Shown here: positions 28,069 to 34,807 of the stretch, one piece after another | Layout: every line of letters starts with the position of its first letter | How positions within the stretch are numbered: position 1 is the stretch's first letter | Source: Fibrobacterota bacterium | GTDB taxonomy: Bacteria; Fibrobacterota; Fibrobacteria; UBA5070 | Length of the DNA stretch: 64,000 nucleotides | NCBI GenBank assembly: GCA_016715065.1 | Contig: JADKBN010000010.1 | Location: 124,001 to 188,000 of the forward strand | Reading direction: 5' to 3' | Translations under genes and position numbers: made by a program | The notes under the pieces: generated by a model | The model's input: the letters and a program-made list of their open reading frames with translations, nothing else | Database searches by the model: none | What the model was told of the DNA's origin: nothing

Positions 28069-28848
28069 ATGATCGAACACTTGATCGAAGCTGCTCGGGC
28101 AGCCGGTGAGATCCTCCGACAGGGTTTCGGGCAGGTTCGCGACCTCCAGGAAAAGGGCCGGGTCACGGATCTGGTCACCGAATACGACAAAGCCTCCGAA
28201 CGTTTCCTGCGGGAATGGATCCAGGCGCGTTTCCCGGATCACGCGCAGATCGGGGAGGAAGAGGAAAACCTCCATCGACCGGATGCGGAGTGGACATGGA
28301 TTTTCGATCCGCTGGACGGAACCGTCAGCTTCGCCTACGGGATCCCGATTTTCGCCGTCTGCATCGCCCTGCGCCATCGCGAAACGACCGTGGCGGGAGT
28401 GATCTACGAGCCCATCCGCGACGAGATGTTCTCCGCGGTGCGGGGGCAAGGGGCGTTCCTCAACGGCACGGCGATCCATGTGACCCAAGCCACCGAACTG
28501 CAGCGCTCCCTGCTGGCCACGGGTTTTCCGTATTCCATCCGAGAGAATCCTCGCCGTACCCTGGAGACTTTCTGTGCCGTGGTGCCCCACGCCCGGGGGA
28601 TCCGGCGCATGGGAACGGCGGGCATCGACCTGGCCTACGTGGCTTGCGGAAGGCTGGATGGCTATTGGGAATCCTTTTTGCAACCATGGGATTGCGCAGC
28701 GGGGGTGCTTCTTGTGGAAGAAGCCGGCGGGAAGGTAAGCGACTACCGAGGCGGAGGCCACGACATTTTCGGGTTGCAGACCGTGGCCACCAATGGCCGG
28801 ATCCACGACGAACTTCTGGCTCGCATCCAGGAGGGCCAGAATGCCTGA
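28069..28848 (+). CDS. inositol monophosphatase family protein
   Basis: A 259-residue Mg-dependent phosphatase of the SuhB/inositol monophosphatase family. Motifs are the metal-binding glutamates in IGEEEEN, the FDPLDGT box (residues ~81-87) and the second aspartate in WDCAAGV. Substrate could be inositol-1-phosphate or 3'-phosphoadenosine-5'-phosphate; sequence reading cannot tell. The following thioesterase gene overlaps its end by 8 bases. Confidence 0.92.
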   Translation: MIEHLIEAARAAGEILRQGFGQVRDLQEKGRVTDLVTEYDKASERFLREWIQARFPDHAQIGEEEENLHRPDAEWTWIFDPLDGTVSFAYGIPIFAVCIALRHRETTVAGVIYEPIRDEMFSAVRGQGAFLNGTAIHVTQATELQRSLLATGFPYSIRENPRRTLETFCAVVPHARGIRRMGTAGIDLAYVACGRLDGYWESFLQPWDCAAGVLLVEEAGGKVSDYRGGGHDIFGLQTVATNGRIHDELLARIQEGQNA

Positions 28849-29290
28849 CGCGACGGATTTTGTCCACCAGGTGGATTTCGAGGTCCGCGACTACGAGTGC
28901 GATCTGCAGGGGGTGGTCAACAACGCAGTCTACCAGAACTACCTGGAACACGCCCGCCACCAGTTCCTGCTCTCGCGAGGCGTCGATTTCGTGGAGATGT
29001 CGCGTGCCGGTCGGCAGCTCGTCCTGGTGAAGGCCACGCTCGAATACCGCCGATCGCTGCGACCGAAGGATCGCTTCCGGGTGGAGACCACCGCACAAAT
29101 GGATGGTCGCGTCCGGTTCGTGTTCCGACAGCGCCTGGTGGGACCAGACGGGAAGCCCATTCTGGAGGCGAGGATGGAAGGGGCGCTTGTCGGGCCTTCC
29201 GGCCGACCGATGGCCTCCGCCGAACTCAGCGCCGCGATTTGTTCAGAGCCGGAATCCCGATCTCCGTCATCCGCCGCGCGAGATCCCTGA
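28841..29290 (+). CDS. acyl-CoA thioesterase, 4HBT hotdog family
   Basis: A 149-residue hotdog-fold thioesterase. The catalytic segment is YECDLQGVVNNAVYQNYLEHAR, the same arrangement as in the 4-hydroxybenzoyl-CoA thioesterase/YbgC family, where an aspartate sits before GVV and NYLEHAR follows. It likely hydrolyses short acyl-CoAs. ATG 28841 overlaps the phosphatase gene by 8 bases, so the two are probably coupled. Its 3' end overlaps the convergent peptidase-like gene by 65 bp. Confidence 0.9.
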   Translation: MPDATDFVHQVDFEVRDYECDLQGVVNNAVYQNYLEHARHQFLLSRGVDFVEMSRAGRQLVLVKATLEYRRSLRPKDRFRVETTAQMDGRVRFVFRQRLVGPDGKPILEARMEGALVGPSGRPMASAELSAAICSEPESRSPSSAARDP

Positions 29291-30362
29291 CCTGATCGGT
29301 CTCCAGGACTGGATCCGGGACATCCATCCGCAACAGCGCCGACATCAGATTGTTGCTGGCGGAAGTATCCTGCAGTCCCAACGCGTGGCCCACCTCCCGG
29401 GCCAGGATCCGGGCTTGACGCAGCGAGCTGGTGTCGGTGGGCGCGATCAACAGCACGGGCGGGGCTCGTTCCTCGACGTGGTCCACGAAACCGAATCCTG
29501 GGGCTTCCGATTCCGGACGCAGCACCAGATCGTTGGTGGGATGGTCCCATTTCCAGCCACCGGTGGAGGTGCCGATCCGCAAGGCTCCCCCGGCCAGATA
29601 CCCCAGCACGGAAAACGTGTCCGCGCGGTCCCGGCTCGGACTTTCCAGGACGTAGCGCATCGGTGTTCCGGCCTTGTCCCGCCAGACCAGGGGCTCGTTG
29701 TCCGCCAGGTGCAAGACGGTGTCGTTTGCGCGAACCTCTTCCTTGAGACTCCAGCCGACGCGCGATTTTTCCTGGAGCAGGACGATTTTTGGAAATTCCA
29801 GCCCGCGACGGACGAGTTGCTTCATCAACTTGGCCTGCTCCGGTGCGGGGCTGGCGATGGTGCCGTTGCGCCAAAGGTCCAGCCTTTCGTTGCGATTGAC
29901 ATCCCATTCCTTGCGATCCAAGTAGATCGGCAGTCCTTGCACAAGTCCGATGGAAAGGCCGGACTTTCGAAAGAGTCGGTCGACCTCGCGTCCAACCGCC
30001 TGGATTTTCCAATGCAACACCCGCGGATCGGTTCCGACCGCGCGGATTTCCAGGTCAAGGTGTCGGCGCGGAATTCCTTCCACTCGAAATTCCCACGGAT
30101 CCCGACCGGAGGAAGCGGTCAGGCGATGAAGTTCCCGTCCCTCGGTGGTGGGCGAAATCAGCATGGAGTGGTTGTCCAGCTCGATGCCATCCTTGGGGCC
30201 GCGGTGGGCACGCTGTCCCTGCCACTGGAGCTTCACGGTGTCGCCGACGGCCACCACGATTTCCAGCCCGTTCTTGGTCAAGGTGCACACTCCGTCGCAG
30301 CGTGCGATCTCCGGTGCCGAAACTGCCGCAAGCGCCGCGACAAGCTGCAATATTCCGATCAT
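29226..30362 (-). CDS. secreted matrixin-like protein with degenerate zinc motif
   Basis: A 378-residue protein with a signal peptide (about 1-16). Near the C-terminus it carries REVGHALGLQDTSASNNLMS, which has the layout of the metzincin motif HExxHxxGxxH/D plus a Met-turn, but the first histidine is arginine. The codon is CGG, two changes away from histidine, so a single sequencing error does not explain it. It may be an inactive peptidase or a binding protein. Its ATG overlaps the folM-like stop (ATGA), so it appears to be the third gene of the folB/folM transcript. Function is unknown. Confidence 0.7.
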   Translation of the reverse strand: MIGILQLVAALAAVSAPEIARCDGVCTLTKNGLEIVVAVGDTVKLQWQGQRAHRGPKDGIELDNHSMLISPTTEGRELHRLTASSGRDPWEFRVEGIPRRHLDLEIRAVGTDPRVLHWKIQAVGREVDRLFRKSGLSIGLVQGLPIYLDRKEWDVNRNERLDLWRNGTIASPAPEQAKLMKQLVRRGLEFPKIVLLQEKSRVGWSLKEEVRANDTVLHLADNEPLVWRDKAGTPMRYVLESPSRDRADTFSVLGYLAGGALRIGTSTGGWKWDHPTNDLVLRPESEAPGFGFVDHVEERAPPVLLIAPTDTSSLRQARILAREVGHALGLQDTSASNNLMSALLRMDVPDPVLETDQVRDLARRMTEIGIPALNKSRR

Positions 30363-31093
30363 TGTCCCCTCAATCCCAGCATGAGTCCGCCGGCGATTTC
30401 CAATTCCTGTCCGGTGATGTAGGATGCCTTCTCCGAGGCGAGCCAGGCCACGGCTTCGGCGATCTCCTCTTCGCGCCCGGCGCGACCCAGAGGCACTCGG
30501 CTGGCGATGTCGGCTGGGAGATCCACGGAATTTTCCAGTTGCCCCGGTGAAACCATGTTGACCCGGATCCCTCGGGGCCCCAGTTCCATCGCCAAGGATC
30601 GCACCAGGACCAGCAGCCCTGTCTTGGAAACGGAATACGCCGCGGTCCTGGTGGTTCCTGCGAGCTTGCCTGTTCCGACGTAGCCCAGCGCCACGATGGA
30701 ACTACCGCGAGGCATCCGGTCCACCAGCAGTCGCGTCAGATGGAAAGGCGCATCCAGATTGGTGCGCAGGGTGTCGTGCCAATCGGCGGTCGCCATCTCC
30801 AACAATCCTCCGGTGCGATAGATCCCGACATTGTGCACCAACAGGTCCAGGGGGTCGGAAACGGATGAGGACAATTTACGGCAGCCATTCTCGTCGGCCA
30901 GGTCCGCCAAGGAAATTTCCGCCGAGCCTCCGGCTTCCCTGCACAGGTGCGCGGTCTCTTCGGCGAGCTCCTGCGCGCCTTCCTTGCCGTGCACCACCAC
31001 ATGGTAGCCGTCGCTGGCGAGTCGCTGCGCGATGCGGCGCCCTGTGCGGACGCTGGAGCCTGTCACCAGCGCGGTCCGGCGCCTTGCGGTCAA
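30359..31093 (-). CDS. short-chain dehydrogenase, pteridine-reductase type, TTG start
   Basis: A 244-residue NAD(P)H-dependent reductase of the SDR superfamily. The cofactor motif TGSSVRTG fits the TG-X3-R-X-G pattern of pteridine reductases and FolM, rather than the usual TG-X3-G-X-G. The catalytic YxxxK is in AAYSVSKTG. With folB next to it, reduction of dihydromonapterin or dihydrofolate is likely. The start is a TTG at 31093 overlapping the folB stop (TTGA) with GAGG five bases before it; no better start is near. It is co-transcribed with folB and the peptidase-like gene. Confidence 0.82.
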   Translation of the reverse strand: MTARRRTALVTGSSVRTGRRIAQRLASDGYHVVVHGKEGAQELAEETAHLCREAGGSAEISLADLADENGCRKLSSSVSDPLDLLVHNVGIYRTGGLLEMATADWHDTLRTNLDAPFHLTRLLVDRMPRGSSIVALGYVGTGKLAGTTRTAAYSVSKTGLLVLVRSLAMELGPRGIRVNMVSPGQLENSVDLPADIASRVPLGRAGREEEIAEAVAWLASEKASYITGQELEIAGGLMLGLRGQ

Positions 31094-31452
31094 CGGGACC
31101 TCGCCACGCGAACGCGGGTGTCCTTGGCTTGCGGCACTGCCTGGGGCTTGTGCACGGCGACTCGCACGGATTCCACTTGGGGGTGTGCCGACAGGATGTG
31201 TTTGGCGATTTCTTCCGCCATCGTTTCGATCAGCTGGAATTTCGCTTCCCGGACAAGAGCGTGGATCGACTCGGCCAAAGCCGCGTAGTCGACCGTATCA
31301 TCGACAGATTCCGATGCGGCGGCAGGGGCGAAGTCCAGGTCCATGGCAATGGAGGCGAAGACGGGTTGTTCCTGTATGCGCTCGAAGGGGAAGATTCCGA
31401 CGATGCACGGGATGGCCAAAGATTCGAGCTCGATCGTTCCTAGCATGGACAT
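31090..31452 (-). CDS. folB: dihydroneopterin aldolase / epimerase
   Basis: A 120-residue member of the FolB/FolX family (T-fold), acting on dihydroneopterin or its triphosphate in folate or monapterin synthesis. Conserved stretches are IVGIFPFERIQEQPV, DDTVDYAALAE and KFQLIETMAEEIAKHIL. Two ATGs (31452 and 31446) are possible starts; neither has a strong Shine-Dalgarno. A strong intrinsic terminator lies 41 bp upstream in the leader, so expression may depend on read-through. Confidence 0.88.
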   Translation of the reverse strand: MSMLGTIELESLAIPCIVGIFPFERIQEQPVFASIAMDLDFAPAAASESVDDTVDYAALAESIHALVREAKFQLIETMAEEIAKHILSAHPQVESVRVAVHKPQAVPQAKDTRVRVARSR

Positions 31453-31493
31453 CAAGATACCAGTCGATCGAGGGCTCCGTTTGCTCTTTGCAC

Positions 31494-31525
31494 AAAACAA
31501 AAGAGCCAGGCGACCGCCTGGCTCT
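31494..31525 (-). terminator. intrinsic terminator in the folB leader
   Basis: On the minus strand an 11-bp perfect stem (AGAGCCAGGCG with CGCCTGGCTCT) is followed by TTTTGTTTT-like U-tract. It would end transcription before folB, or end a small RNA gene located just upstream. Confidence 0.8.
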
Positions 31526-31690
31526 CGATTCCAAGGATCCTCGACCTCGGTCCCCTTCGCAGGAGACCGGGGTCGAGGAGGGTCGAACAGGATGGCGGTT
31601 GCATTCCCCGATTGCTTTCTATCCCCGCTGCCAGAGCCTATTCGACCGATGACGGACCTGGGTAAACCCCTGCACGTCCCTCCTCTGTAA
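31494..31690 (-). ncRNA. candidate structured RNA: small RNA or attenuator upstream of folB
   Basis: About 190 bases with no gene but rich pairing, ending in the terminator at 31494-31525. A 14-bp stem with one mismatch is at 31539-31552/31565-31578. An alternative long-range 8-bp pairing, 31678-31685 with 31575-31582, uses part of the same arm, so the two are mutually exclusive, as in attenuators. No SRP RNA, tmRNA or RNase P core motif was found. A 6S-type RNA or a riboswitch of unknown ligand is possible. Boundaries are approximate. Confidence 0.4.
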
Positions 31691-31799
31691 TAGAAGTTAT
31701 CACCGGCAGTTGGGATTGGCTAGAGGGTTTGTGAAATTTTTTGGAAGGATTTGAAATGGGTCGGACAATTGCGGCGGCAGGTTCACCGGCTCCCCCGAA

Positions 31800-32681
31800 T
31801 TGGATGGTTTGGCTACCTTTTCCATTCAGGTGGATGTCCGCAAACTTCATTCCAGTTTTCGTCTGGTCCGGATCGGGAATTGTCTGGTCGCATCCGCGAC
31901 GAGCCTGGCCGGATCTTGGGCCGCCGGGTCATCCCTGTCCAGGGACAAGCCTTGGTTGCTGGCGGTTTCCGCGTTTCTCATCGCGGCTTTCGGCAACATC
32001 TACAATGACATCTGCGATCTGCCAGCCGATCGGGTGAACCGCCCTGATCGAGTCCTGGTCACGGGCGCATTGGACATGACCACCGCATTGCGGCTGGCGG
32101 GTTGGTGCCTGGCCTTGGGGCTGATGATCGCGGCCTACGCGTACGTAGACGCGTTGATCATTGCCGTGACCGTGGCATCGGTGTTGTTCGTCTACGATCG
32201 TGACTTGAAGTCCAAGCCTCTGGTGGGCAACGCATCTGTCGCGGCGGTATGCGCAGCCACCGTAGCATACGGTGCGTTGTGCGGACCCGGCTGGAACCGA
32301 CAAGTCTCCGTCCTTATGGTCTGCGCATTTTCCCTCACGCTGGTGCGGGAGCTGTACAAGGACATCCAAGATGTCGAGGGAGATCACGCCATGGGAGCGC
32401 GAACCTTTCCAATCCTATATGGGGAGCGGCGTTCCGCGCAACTGGCGCTGCTTCCGCTAGCCTTCACGGTCTACTATGTTCTGTATCGGATTTTCAGTTC
32501 GACTCCTGACTGGTCCGGCGCGTACATCGCAGGAATCGTGCTGACCGCCGGTTTGGCATGGACGGCATTCCATAGCCTCCACACCCATGGTTCGCGCGCC
32601 TGGGGTCGGCGTTCCGGCGAAGTGAAGCTTTGGATCATTCTTGGTGTGGTTTGGGTTCTCCTCTGGCGTATCCGCAGCTGA
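31800..32681 (+). CDS. UbiA-family prenyltransferase
   Basis: A 293-residue integral membrane prenyltransferase. The two Mg-binding motifs are NDICDLPADRVNRPDR and KDIQDVEGDHAMGARTFP, with about eight hydrophobic helices. It attaches a prenyl chain to an aromatic or glycerol phosphate acceptor, for example in quinone or geranylgeranylglyceryl phosphate synthesis; the acceptor cannot be told. The start is uncertain. TTG 31800 has no Shine-Dalgarno and GTG 31830 would give MDVRKLHSSFRLVRIGN, a more typical N-terminus. A good Shine-Dalgarno at 31743 precedes ATG 31756, but that is in another frame. Confidence 0.85.
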   Translation: MDGLATFSIQVDVRKLHSSFRLVRIGNCLVASATSLAGSWAAGSSLSRDKPWLLAVSAFLIAAFGNIYNDICDLPADRVNRPDRVLVTGALDMTTALRLAGWCLALGLMIAAYAYVDALIIAVTVASVLFVYDRDLKSKPLVGNASVAAVCAATVAYGALCGPGWNRQVSVLMVCAFSLTLVRELYKDIQDVEGDHAMGARTFPILYGERRSAQLALLPLAFTVYYVLYRIFSSTPDWSGAYIAGIVLTAGLAWTAFHSLHTHGSRAWGRRSGEVKLWIILGVVWVLLWRIRS

Positions 32682-32816
32682 CCGTCTCCTGACCTATTTC
32701 TGACACGGAACGCACGGCGATTTCGAACGGGACGAGGTATTATTGAGCCAGATTGCTTCCCTTGCTGAACCGTCCTCGGAGGCAGCCTCGTTCCCTCTTT
32801 TGGTCGGAGGTTTCCC

Positions 32817-33338
32817 GTGCTTTCCGTCGTATTGTCCTGTGTTTTGGCCTCGACTTTCTCCGGCACCATCGCGGGATTTCATCTGCGTGTGGAAAAGACC
32901 GCGCGACGCATGTTGGTGATGGACGGCAAGGATACCCTGAAGGTCTACGGCGTGGCGTTGGGAAACGGCGGCGCGGACGCCGGTGCCAAAATGATTCGTG
33001 GCGATAGAAAAACCCCGGAAGGGGTCTACACGATCCGTTCGCGCAATCCCAACAGCCACTACTACAAGTCGTTTCTGCTGGATTATCCATCGATACAAGA
33101 CGCGGAACAGGCTCGGCACTACGGGGTGATCAATCAAAAGGAATACCTGTCTATTCTGCAGGCCCACAGGGCGGGAAGACTGCCTCCTCAATCCACCTCG
33201 ATGGGGGGAGACATTTGCATACACGGTGGTCACATCGCCTATGACTGGACCTTGGGTTGCGTCGCGGTGACGGATGCTGGAATGGATTCCCTTTGGGGGC
33301 GGGTCAAGGTTGGGACCAAGGTGGAGATCGCTCCATAA
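32817..33338 (+). CDS. L,D-transpeptidase (YkuD domain)
   Basis: A 173-residue exported YkuD/ErfK-type protein that would cross-link peptidoglycan or attach proteins to it. The active-site signature is ICIHGGHIAYDWTLGCVAV with histidine and catalytic cysteine at the usual spacing. The N-terminus is hydrophobic (VVLSCVLASTFSG) and could be a signal or anchor. The start is GTG 32817 with GGAGG six bases upstream. It is followed by the tRNA-Val promoter. Confidence 0.93.
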   Translation: MLSVVLSCVLASTFSGTIAGFHLRVEKTARRMLVMDGKDTLKVYGVALGNGGADAGAKMIRGDRKTPEGVYTIRSRNPNSHYYKSFLLDYPSIQDAEQARHYGVINQKEYLSILQAHRAGRLPPQSTSMGGDICIHGGHIAYDWTLGCVAVTDAGMDSLWGRVKVGTKVEIAP

Positions 33339-33352
33339 ACCGCAGGGGTCCC

Positions 33353-33380
33353 TTGCCATCCGGAAAACCTGCGCTATCTT
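33353..33380 (+). promoter_or_regulatory. sigma-70-type promoter of tRNA-Val
   Basis: TTGCCA at 33353-33358 and TATCTT at 33375-33380 with a 16-base spacer, 14 bases before the mature tRNA 5' end. It is close to the consensus in a G+C-rich background. Confidence 0.65.
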
Positions 33381-33393
33381 TTCTCCCCTCATC

Positions 33394-33467
33394 GGGCTGT
33401 TAGCTCAGCTGGTTAGAGTACTACCTTGACATGGTAGGGGTCACTGGTTCGATTCCAGTACAGCCCA
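33394..33467 (+). tRNA. tRNA-Val (GAC)
   Basis: A complete 74-base cloverleaf: acceptor GGGCTGT/ACAGCCC, D arm GCTC/GAGT, anticodon stem CTACC/GGTAG with loop TTGACAT giving anticodon GAC, and T arm ACTGG/CCAGT with TTCGATT. The discriminator is A; CCA is not encoded. Confidence 0.97.
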
Positions 33468-33485
33468 TTCTCGATGACAAAAAAT

Positions 33486-33526
33486 GGCCGGGATTGCTCC
33501 GAACCGAGCGACTCCCGGCCTTTTTT
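33486..33526 (+). terminator. intrinsic terminator after tRNA-Val
   Basis: The stem GGCCGGGA/TCCCGGCC is followed by six Ts at 33521-33526, 19 bases after the tRNA. It separates the tRNA from the desaturase gene. Confidence 0.9.
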
Positions 33527-33584
33527 CGTATCAGGGACTTTTTTGTCGGCGAACGGACACCATTTACCAGGGAAGATGCCGACG

Positions 33585-34721
33585 ATGAACAGTGCCTCGA
33601 ATCCCGCCCAGAACGAACCGGTGGAAACCCCTGTGATCGGTCACCAGGTTTCTCCTCGTTTCGAGCGATCGGACGAGTTCGAAGCCGATCTGCGCAGGGT
33701 CGTCGACGGGTATTTCCAGGAGGCCGGGATCTCCACCCGCGATCGCCTGTCCATGTTCCTCAAGACCGCCGTGTTGCTGAGCTTGGCGGGGATGGCCTAC
33801 TCGACCCTTCTGTTCGTCGCGCTTCCGTTCTGGGCCGTCGTTGCCCTGGTCGTGTTCCTTGCGATGGTGGTGGCCGGGATCGGGTTCAACGTCCAGCATG
33901 ATGGCGGCCACCACGCCTATTCCCGACACCACTGGATCAATCGACTTGCGGCCGCTTCCCTGGACCTGATCGGGGCGAGTTCCTATGTGTGGCGCTGGAA
34001 ACACGACGTCCTCCACCACATGTACGTGAACATCGCCGGCCACGACACCGACATCGATCTGGGGCCCTTCGGCAGGGTGAGCCCGGATCATCCGCGTCGG
34101 ATGCTGCATCGCTTCCAGCATCTGTACATCTGGCCACTGTACGGGATCTTGGCCTTGAAGTGGCAATGGTTCGACGATTTCCGGGACGTGCTCGTGGGAA
34201 GATTGGGCGCACGGCGCATGCCCCGGCCCAAGGGCTGGGATCTGGCCTTGTTTCTCCTGGGGCGCTTGGCGTTCTTCGGTTGGACCATCGGGATTCCCTC
34301 CCTGTTCCACCCGCTCGGCTCCGTGATCGCCTGCTACGTGCTGGGGAGTGTGGTGCTGGGGATCGTGCTGAGTGTGGTCTTCCAGTTGGCGCACGCCGTG
34401 GGGGAGGCGCAATTTCCGACTCCGGACCCCGTGACCGGCAAGTTGGATGCGGGCTGGGCCCGGCATCAAGTGCGGACCACCGTGGATTTCAGCCGTGGAA
34501 ATGCCTTCGTGACCTGGTGCCTGGGAGGCCTGAACTACCAGATCGAGCATCATCTGTTTCCGCGCATCAGCCATGTCCACTACCCGGCGCTGGCGCCCTT
34601 GGTGGAAGCTGTTTGCCTTCGCCACGGCGTTGCCTACCACGATCATGGCGGCTTCTGGAAGGGAATCGCATCCCACTACCGCTGGCTGCGACACATGGGA
34701 AGTCCCGCGCAAGCGAGCTGA
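33585..34721 (+). CDS. membrane fatty acid desaturase
   Basis: A 378-residue di-iron desaturase of the acyl-lipid/acyl-CoA (FADS, delta-6-like) family that introduces double bonds into membrane fatty acids. The three histidine boxes are HDGGHH, HHMYVN-type (VLHHMYVNIAGHDTD) and QIEHHLFP, with hydrophobic helices between them. ATG 33585 is preferred over 33576, because GGGAAG ends 9 bases before it. No cytochrome b5 domain is fused. Regiospecificity cannot be read. Confidence 0.93.
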   Translation: MNSASNPAQNEPVETPVIGHQVSPRFERSDEFEADLRRVVDGYFQEAGISTRDRLSMFLKTAVLLSLAGMAYSTLLFVALPFWAVVALVVFLAMVVAGIGFNVQHDGGHHAYSRHHWINRLAAASLDLIGASSYVWRWKHDVLHHMYVNIAGHDTDIDLGPFGRVSPDHPRRMLHRFQHLYIWPLYGILALKWQWFDDFRDVLVGRLGARRMPRPKGWDLALFLLGRLAFFGWTIGIPSLFHPLGSVIACYVLGSVVLGIVLSVVFQLAHAVGEAQFPTPDPVTGKLDAGWARHQVRTTVDFSRGNAFVTWCLGGLNYQIEHHLFPRISHVHYPALAPLVEAVCLRHGVAYHDHGGFWKGIASHYRWLRHMGSPAQAS

Positions 34722-34755
34722 TTGCTTCCGGGTCTTGCTAGTTTTCGCTCCTTGC

Positions 34756-34776
34756 CATCCACAATGTTCGTGGATG
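34756..34776 (+). promoter_or_regulatory. anticodon-arm-like hairpin in the thrS leader
   Basis: A perfect 7-bp stem CATCCAC/GTGGATG with a 7-base loop AATGTTC lies 20 bases before the thrS Shine-Dalgarno. The loop centre reads TGT, the UGU anticodon of tRNA-Thr. In E. coli ThrRS binds such a mimic to repress its own translation. The analogy is inference. Confidence 0.4.
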
Positions 34777-34807
34777 CGCTCTACCCATTCAACACGGAGA
34801 ACTGGCC

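Noticed and set aside
31494..31690. SRP RNA, tmRNA or RNase P RNA in the folB leader
   Set aside because: The GGAAGGAAGCAGCC-type SRP core, the tmRNA ends and the RNase P core motifs are all missing.
31756..32037. Frame with a good ribosome binding site just before the UbiA-type gene
   Set aside because: The product does not match the prenyltransferase and reads as an out-of-frame shadow; no frameshift is needed for the UbiA motifs.
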